DNA of 29,270 nucleotides from Candidatus Pelagibacter sp. (lineage in GTDB: Bacteria > Pseudomonadota > Alphaproteobacteria > Pelagibacterales > Pelagibacteraceae). Under the pieces are notes generated by a model. That model was not told where the DNA came from and made no database searches. It saw only the letters and a list, made by a program, of their open reading frames with translations. The stretch lies in assembly GCA_028224115.1 (NCBI GenBank), contig JAOIVP010000008.1, positions 1 to 29,270 of the forward strand, in the 5' to 3' direction. Of this stretch, positions 24,309 to 29,270 are shown in pieces. The translations under genes were made by a program, and so were the position numbers. Numbering within the stretch: the stretch's first letter is position 1; every line of letters starts with the position of its first letter.

Positions 24309-25166
24309 TTATCTTGTTTTATGAAGTAAAAATACCGAAGTTAAGACGATTATACTTCCAATAAGAAAAAGGAGCGTGGGTATTTCTCCAAAGATTAAAA
24401 AGGATAATCCAATCCCAAAAATAGGGAATAATGAATAGGATGGAAAAATTTGACCTACTGTATAAAATTTATAAAGATAAAACATTAATAAGTGAGCACC
24501 TAGAGAAACAATAATAGCTTGATAAGATATATATGCCCAAGTGTTATTGCTAATTGATTTGATGTTTAAAACTGTATCACCCTCTACAAAATAAGATAAA
24601 ATTAATAAAATAATAAATCCAAATAAACCAGTAAAAGCATTAGTTAGACTAACATCTAAACTTTTTAATTGTCTTGAATAAACTTGAGCTAAGCCAAAAA
24701 ATAGAGCCATTAACCCAGCATAGAATAATCCTATAAAATTATTAGCTAACTCAGGATCAAAAAATATTATTACTATTCCAAAAAATGCACAAAAAACCAA
24801 AACCCATTTTTTTTGAGATATTTTTTCACCTAACATTAAACCGCTCAACAAAACACCAAAAGGTATTGCTAATTGAGAGCCAACAATAACAGGAGATATA
24901 ATTGAAGAATGATAAAGAGATAAGGTCATAAATACATATACCAAAACTCCCATTGAAATTGAAAAAGCTATAAGAGATGGAAGATATTTTTTACTAGGTA
25001 TTTTAAAACGCCAGAAAGGAATTAATATAATTAATACAATCCCCATTCTTAATGATGCCATAAGAATAGGAGGGACAGAGTCGTTCAATGCCAACTTAGT
25101 AATAGGAAAAGCACTCCCATATGCAAAAGCAATAAATAATAAAATTAATAAATGTTTTAAAGGCAA
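24309..25166 (-). CDS. EamA/DMT-family membrane transporter
   Basis: This 285-residue protein has about ten membrane segments and two EamA repeats, with FAYGSAFPITKLAL near the N terminus and LMALFFGLAQVYSRQLKSL opening the second half. The start is TTG at 25166: the frame is closed by TAA nine bases upstream, and the next ATG (residue 37) would remove the first helix. It lies four bases after the aldehyde dehydrogenase stop and is the last gene of the catabolic-looking operon. Substrate unknown; it could import the compound degraded by the operon or export a product. Confidence 0.87.
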   Translation of the reverse strand: MPLKHLLILLFIAFAYGSAFPITKLALNDSVPPILMASLRMGIVLIILIPFWRFKIPSKKYLPSLIAFSISMGVLVYVFMTLSLYHSSIISPVIVGSQLAIPFGVLLSGLMLGEKISQKKWVLVFCAFFGIVIIFFDPELANNFIGLFYAGLMALFFGLAQVYSRQLKSLDVSLTNAFTGLFGFIILLILSYFVEGDTVLNIKSISNNTWAYISYQAIIVSLGAHLLMFYLYKFYTVGQIFPSYSLFPIFGIGLSFLIFGEIPTLLFLIGSIIVLTSVFLLHKTR

Positions 25167-25170
25167 TCTA

Positions 25171-26652
25171 TTATCTTATTGAAAAAGGATCTAATGAAGG
25201 TTCATCGGAGGTATAAAACCAAGTTGTTTTAACTCTCGTGTAATCTTTAATTGAGTCTATACCTGCTTCTTTTCCATAACCACTATCTTTCATTCCTCCA
25301 AATGGAGCTGAGGGAGAAATTAATCTATAAGTGTTTACAAAAGTTATTCCTGCTCTTATTGCTTTAGAAACTCTCATTCCTCTTGAAAGGTTACTGGTAT
25401 AAACACCTGAGGATAATCCATATTGATTATCATTCATTTTATCGATTACTTCTTCTTCTGTATTAAATTTCATAACTGATAAAACAGGCCCAAATAACTC
25501 ATTTTCTGCAACAGGTAAATTGTGATTGTCACATTCAATAATTGTTGGAGGAAAGTAATATCCTTTATTAGAAAAAGAGTCTCTTTTTCCACCACATTTA
25601 ATTTTTCCACCTTGGTCAATTGTATCTTTTATATTTTTTTCAATAGTTTCTAATTGTTTAAAACTACTTAACGGTCCCATTTCAGTTTCTGGATCCATGG
25701 GTGTTCCAATTTTAATTTTAGATGCTCGATTAGATAGTTTGTTTAGAAATTCATCATAAATTCCCTTTTGAATATATAATCTTGATCCTGCTATACAGCT
25801 TTGACCGCTTGCACCAAATATTCCAGCAACAATTCCATTAATTGCATTTTCTTGCTCTGCATCATCAAACACTGCTACTGGACTTTTTCCACCTAATTCT
25901 AGACTTACTTCAGATAAATTATCTGCAGAATTTCTAATAATATGCCTTGCAGTTTCCGGACCACCTGTAAAAGCAATTTTTTCAACTAAATCATGTGTTG
26001 TTAATGTTTTTCCACATGGATCACCAAAGCCAGTGATAACATTTACCACTCCTTTAGGGAGGCCAGTTTTTTCAATAAGTTTTGCAAATTCAAACATAAC
26101 CGCCGGAGCAAGTTCTGAAGATTTAATAACTACAGTATTACCCATTGCTAGAGCAGGAGCCAACTTTGTTGCAGTTAAAAACATTTGTGAATTCCATGGA
26201 ATGATTGCTGCAATTACACCAATTGGAATTCTAGTTGTTATTGCTTGAATATTTGGCTTATCAATTGGAAGCACTGTTCCTTCAACTTTATCAGCAAGGC
26301 CTGCGTAATAATCATAATAGTCAGCAATATAAATTGCTTGTTTTTTAGTTTCTCTAATAATTTTACCTGTATCGATAGTTTCTATCTCACCTAACATTTC
26401 AGCATTGTCTCTTAACTGCTGTCCAATCATTCTTAAAAACTTTGCTCTTTCTTTAGGAAGTAATTTCGGCCAATCACCCTCAAATGCTTTTTGTGCAGCA
26501 TTAACGGCGTTGTTTACATCTTTAGCACTTGCCTCAGGTACAACTGCCCAAGGTTCATTATTTTCTGGGTTTAAAGTTTCAAAAGTTTTTTTACTTTCAG
26601 AGTCAACCCACTCTCCATTAATGAACATTTTGTACTGTTTTAGTTTACTCAT
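25171..26652 (-). CDS. NAD(P)-dependent aldehyde dehydrogenase
   Basis: The 493-residue protein is a full-length member of the ALDH superfamily. Catalytic residues are Asn154 in PWN, Glu252 in LELGGKSP and the nucleophile Cys286 in GQSC. The cofactor region contains VIKSSE and FTGGPETAR. It oxidises an aldehyde to the acid in the cytoplasm. The closest general resemblance is to the betaine/aminobutyraldehyde/hydroxymuconic-semialdehyde group, but the sequence does not fix the substrate. Its start overlaps the hydrolase gene by eight bases. An Xsc-like lyase and a hydrolase in the same operon suggest it consumes an intermediate aldehyde. Confidence 0.93.
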   Translation of the reverse strand: MSKLKQYKMFINGEWVDSESKKTFETLNPENNEPWAVVPEASAKDVNNAVNAAQKAFEGDWPKLLPKERAKFLRMIGQQLRDNAEMLGEIETIDTGKIIRETKKQAIYIADYYDYYAGLADKVEGTVLPIDKPNIQAITTRIPIGVIAAIIPWNSQMFLTATKLAPALAMGNTVVIKSSELAPAVMFEFAKLIEKTGLPKGVVNVITGFGDPCGKTLTTHDLVEKIAFTGGPETARHIIRNSADNLSEVSLELGGKSPVAVFDDAEQENAINGIVAGIFGASGQSCIAGSRLYIQKGIYDEFLNKLSNRASKIKIGTPMDPETEMGPLSSFKQLETIEKNIKDTIDQGGKIKCGGKRDSFSNKGYYFPPTIIECDNHNLPVAENELFGPVLSVMKFNTEEEVIDKMNDNQYGLSSGVYTSNLSRGMRVSKAIRAGITFVNTYRLISPSAPFGGMKDSGYGKEAGIDSIKDYTRVKTTWFYTSDEPSLDPFSIR

Positions 26653-27427
26653 ATTTCTCTATAAAATTTTTAATTGTTAAATTTACCTCATCTGCACATT
26701 CAATACCACAAAGATGTTTGCCACCTTTGATAATTTTTAATTCACTATCCTTAATTATACTGTTTAACTGCTGTGACATTTCAATTGTAGAACCAACATC
26801 ATGCTCTCCAGTCATTACTAAGGTTTTGGTTTGAATTTTTTTAAAGTCTTCATCATTTTTATGTTTAACAAATAACTCATAAACTCTTAAAAAATTAGCC
26901 ATATTATTTCCAGATAAAATTGAACTAATTTTTTCATAAGTATCAGGGTTGTTTTCTAAATACTTGTCAGTAAACCATCTTTTCAATGCCTGTCTTGAGA
27001 GTTTTAATTCTTTTTTAGCTTGATTAAATCTTTCATTAACTATTTTTTGTTGTTGTTCAGATCTTTTATATATTGAGCCTAGAAGGATTAGTGATCTTAA
27101 TCGTTCACCATATCTAGTTGCAAAATTTCTAGCTACTAAAGAGCCAATTGAAAAACCAACTAAATGAATTTTTTCAATTTTTAATTCATTAATTAATTCT
27201 ATTAGTTGATCTGAAAAATCATTAAAACTTATATTTTGTTTTGTTAAAGATGATTTTCCATGACCAAGAATATCGTATGAAAGGTTAGAGTAGTCTTTAA
27301 AAAAATCTAATTGAGGTTGCCAAATTTCGTAAGTTAAACCAACACCATGAACAAAAACTATTGGGATAGATTGTTCTTTGTTATTATAAACATAAAATGT
27401 TCCTGACGCAGTATTTCCAGTTATCAT
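26645..27427 (-). CDS. Alpha/beta-hydrolase fold enzyme
   Basis: The 260-residue protein has the full hydrolase-fold signature. The oxyanion region is HGVGLTYEIW (27-36), and the nucleophile elbow GFSIGS holds Ser93. Asp210 is in TGEHD and His238 in GGKHLCG. It resembles the esterase/lactonase group of the family (enol-lactone hydrolase-like), which opens lactones or cleaves esters. The substrate is unknown. Six bases separate it from the DUF1185 gene upstream and it overlaps the aldehyde dehydrogenase gene, so its step is likely part of the same pathway. Confidence 0.88.
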   Translation of the reverse strand: MITGNTASGTFYVYNNKEQSIPIVFVHGVGLTYEIWQPQLDFFKDYSNLSYDILGHGKSSLTKQNISFNDFSDQLIELINELKIEKIHLVGFSIGSLVARNFATRYGERLRSLILLGSIYKRSEQQQKIVNERFNQAKKELKLSRQALKRWFTDKYLENNPDTYEKISSILSGNNMANFLRVYELFVKHKNDEDFKKIQTKTLVMTGEHDVGSTIEMSQQLNSIIKDSELKIIKGGKHLCGIECADEVNLTIKNFIEKYE

Positions 27428-27433
27428 GAGACA

Positions 27434-28021
27434 CTATTTAGGCTCAATACCCATTTCTTTCATATCTTGATATCTGTCACCAGTTCTTGCGTGAGCTCTT
27501 CCACTTGAAGCTCCCCCAATAGCAATTACAATTTCATCATCAAAAGGAGCGTCATGAATTGTGAATTCATGAGTTAAATAATAAGGTCTCAATCCTGAGT
27601 CAGTTTTATGCATCATTGGGATGGAGATTTTTGACCCAGCCGGTCCCCTGGTATTTGTGAAACTTAAATAAGATGTTCCTCCAACTGCATCTCTAAATTT
27701 ATTACCAAATCTTAAAGTATGTATAAAAGCTGAAGCGTGTTCTATTTCTCCATTTAAACCAACTACACCTGCTTTACCGTATGCTAAAATTTTTTCAGCA
27801 GATCCAATTTCTTTGATTAATTCTGGGACTAATAGATCACCTAGTTTAGGTGCTAAGTCTAAAATAGTGGGTCTTAAGTCTTCTACAAAACCTTGTCCGT
27901 GCCAAGGATTTTTAAAAACAGCAGCAACTGAAACTAATAAAACTGGCTCTTTAGCTTCTTTGCCACCTTCAATGAAAGTTTTATCAACAAATTTTGTAAA
28001 TTTTCTTAAATTTATATCCAT
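27434..28021 (-). CDS. DUF1185/amino acid synthesis family protein
   Basis: The 195-residue protein matches the family annotated as 'amino acid synthesis' (DUF1185) over its full length. Recognisable blocks are AAVFKNPWHGQGFVEDL (near 33-49), GKAGVVGLNGEIEHASA (near 102-118) and DEIVIAIGGASSGRAHAR near the C terminus. No reaction is established for the family that I know of. The conserved glycine- and histidine-rich segments suggest an enzyme or ligand-binding protein. Family members often sit with dehydrogenases and hydrolases in catabolic clusters, as here. Confidence 0.87.
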   Translation of the reverse strand: MDINLRKFTKFVDKTFIEGGKEAKEPVLLVSVAAVFKNPWHGQGFVEDLRPTILDLAPKLGDLLVPELIKEIGSAEKILAYGKAGVVGLNGEIEHASAFIHTLRFGNKFRDAVGGTSYLSFTNTRGPAGSKISIPMMHKTDSGLRPYYLTHEFTIHDAPFDDEIVIAIGGASSGRAHARTGDRYQDMKEMGIEPK

Positions 28022-28027
28022 AATTCT

Positions 28028-28657
28028 TTATTTAGTTACTTGAGCCAACACTAACCAAGCATTTACTCCTTTGCTTGCAATATAATTAGATTTAAAGAAT
28101 TCAATTATTTTCCAAGAATTCTTATCTTCTAATTCTTTGATCTTTTTGTCAAATCCATATTCTTCATAAATTCCAATATTGATTGTAAAACAAATTAATG
28201 AACCAGTTATACAAATTCTTACCATTTCATCTAAAGCAGGGGGGTTAACATGGCCAAATGTAAAAGTACCAACACAGGTTATTCCATCGTAAGTGTTATC
28301 TTGTACATCAATTTTCTTATTAAGATCGATTTTGAATAAGCTTTGATAAATATTTTTTGGTATCAAATCTAGCATTTTTTGTGAAAAATCAGCACCATCA
28401 AAGTTTTGGAAACCATTTTTTTTGAGCTCAATACCGACTAGACCAGTTCCGCAACCTGCATCTAATATTTTTATATCTTTGGAGCGAATATGCTTTGTAA
28501 AAAGGGCTACAGTTTCTTGAGGACCAGAATACTTCCAATCAACCATATCCTTGTCATATTTATTTTCAACAGTCCATTCATCATAATAATCTTCAACTTC
28601 CTTACCTGCTTTTAGTTTATAAATTGGAATTTTATTACCTATATCTTTTTGTGACAT
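28028..28657 (-). CDS. Class I SAM-dependent methyltransferase
   Basis: The 209-residue protein has motif I ILDAGCGTG (64-72), the acidic residue that ends strand 2 in GADFSQKML (Asp90) and a later strand with GITCVGTFTFGH. This is a free-standing Rossmann methyltransferase of the small-molecule type. The acceptor is unknown. The ATG directly abuts the ThDP enzyme stop codon, and the DUF1185 gene follows after six bases, so it belongs to the operon. A methyl transfer step in a catabolic operon is unusual and may concern detoxification or a methylated intermediate. Confidence 0.86.
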   Translation of the reverse strand: MSQKDIGNKIPIYKLKAGKEVEDYYDEWTVENKYDKDMVDWKYSGPQETVALFTKHIRSKDIKILDAGCGTGLVGIELKKNGFQNFDGADFSQKMLDLIPKNIYQSLFKIDLNKKIDVQDNTYDGITCVGTFTFGHVNPPALDEMVRICITGSLICFTINIGIYEEYGFDKKIKELEDKNSWKIIEFFKSNYIASKGVNAWLVLAQVTK

Positions 28658-29270
28658 TTATTTTTGCCTATGCTTAAAACTATCTCTTCTAAAACTATAT
28701 AGCGCAGCAGGATCAACATCAATATCAACTACCGCAGGTTTATTACATTTAATTGCAGCTCTTACAGCCTCATTTATTTCAGTGATTTTTTTAACTTTAA
28801 AGCCTTTTGCTCCATATAATTCAGCTACTTTATCAAATGATGGGCTAGTAATATCCGCACCTAAATATCTTTTTCCAAAAAAATCTTTTTGATATGCTTT
28901 TTCTGCTCCCCAACTTTGATTATTCATCACAATCGTTGTCGTATTAATTCCATATTCAACTGCTGTACTTAATTCAGATATAGTCATTCCAAAACCTCCA
29001 TCACCCATTAAGCTAACAACTGTTTTTTTAGGCTTTGCAATTTTAACACCAAGACCACAAGCAAATGAAAAACCAACTAAACCAAAATCTAAAGGTGTAA
29101 ATAATGAAGGAGGATTATAATATTCAAGAGCATCTGTTGCTTGCAGACAAAGTGTTCCTGCATCTAGAGTAATTGCTGTATCTTTTGGTAAAGCTTTTCT
29201 TAATTGTTTAAATAAGCCTTTTGGTTGAATAGGAAAGTTTTTTCCAAGATTATCTTTATTTCTATTTATT
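28658..29270 (-). CDS. ThDP-dependent enzyme, sulfoacetaldehyde acetyltransferase (Xsc)-like (5' end outside window)
   Basis: The frame stays open from the window edge to the stop at 28658, giving 203 C-terminal residues; the ATG at 29008 is internal. The segment contains the ThDP/Mg motif GDGGFG followed after 24 residues by the NN of VMNNQSWGAEK. The NxxWGAEK block, the downstream Q-x-D-F-F and the terminal FRRDSF resemble Xsc, which converts sulfoacetaldehyde and phosphate to acetyl phosphate and sulfite. Acetolactate synthase-like or benzoylformate decarboxylase-like enzymes share the fold, so the reaction is uncertain without the N-terminal domain. It is the first visible gene of a six-gene operon. 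Confidence 0.8.
   Translation of the reverse strand, partial: INRNKDNLGKNFPIQPKGLFKQLRKALPKDTAITLDAGTLCLQATDALEYYNPPSLFTPLDFGLVGFSFACGLGVKIAKPKKTVVSLMGDGGFGMTISELSTAVEYGINTTTIVMNNQSWGAEKAYQKDFFGKRYLGADITSPSFDKVAELYGAKGFKVKKITEINEAVRAAIKCNKPAVVDIDVDPAALYSFRRDSFKHRQK

Noticed and set aside
26405..26680. Plus-strand open frame of 91 codons
   Set aside because: It is antisense to the aldehyde dehydrogenase and hydrolase genes, whose catalytic motifs are intact; no sign of independent coding.
28658..29008. A complete 116-residue protein starting at ATG 29008 on the minus strand
   Set aside because: The frame continues without a stop to the window edge and the upstream residues are ThDP-enzyme sequence; the ThDP motif GDG begins right after this methionine.

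Overview
The window is strongly AT-rich DNA (by eye about 30% G+C) with almost no spacing between genes. Most neighbours abut or overlap by 1-11 bases, and no gene-free stretch exceeds about 130 bases. The families (mreCD-mrdAB, a TIGR03643/DUF2805 protein, two branched-chain-type ABC importers, several DMT and LysE carriers, GlaH, DUF1185) point to an alphaproteobacterium with a streamlined marine-type genome. SAR11/Pelagibacterales is the best guess, inferred from composition, compactness and gene content only. I see no tRNA, rRNA, CRISPR array, insertion sequence or phage gene.

Layout. (1) 2-3994, + strand: the rod-shape operon mreC (5' end outside the window), mreD, mrdA (PBP2) and mrdB (RodA). 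(2) 4066-8421, +: a tightly coupled set of a DadA-like FAD oxidoreductase, a DMT permease, a D-2-hydroxyacid dehydrogenase, a histone-deacetylase-fold amidohydrolase with its catalytic residues intact, and msrB. (3) 8430-8984, -: grxC and a TIGR03643/DUF2805 protein. (4) 9105-9719, +: a LysE-type exporter. Its leader can form a 9-bp stem whose loop carries two copies of a sequence complementary to the start codon region. (5) 9810-16514, +: a substrate-binding protein, a terminator, then seven overlapping genes (livHMGF-type transporter, azlC, azlD, glaH). (6) 16645-17352, +: a secreted protein, probably an outer-membrane beta-barrel, followed by a terminator. (7) 17457-22104, +: a divergent ProC-like reductase and a second ABC importer in the order G-F-H-M, followed by a possible 22-residue membrane peptide and a TauE/SafE permease. 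(8) 22996-29270, -: a convergent terminator, a second substrate-binding protein, and an operon of at least six genes: Xsc-like ThDP enzyme (5' end outside the window), methyltransferase, DUF1185 protein, alpha/beta hydrolase, aldehyde dehydrogenase and DMT permease.

How the genes may work together. Region 5 joins amino-acid-type uptake and AzlCD export to glutarate hydroxylation in one overlapping transcript, which suggests a transported lysine- or glutarate-related substrate. Region 7 ties a ProC-like reductase to a second importer, and the convergent gene at 23043-24233 is its likely binding protein. Region 8 looks like an uncharacterised catabolic operon with an Xsc-like lyase. The TauE/SafE permease next to it makes a sulfonate substrate conceivable but unproven. 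Regions 2, 5 and 8 and the lysE leader are the best places to look for something new.
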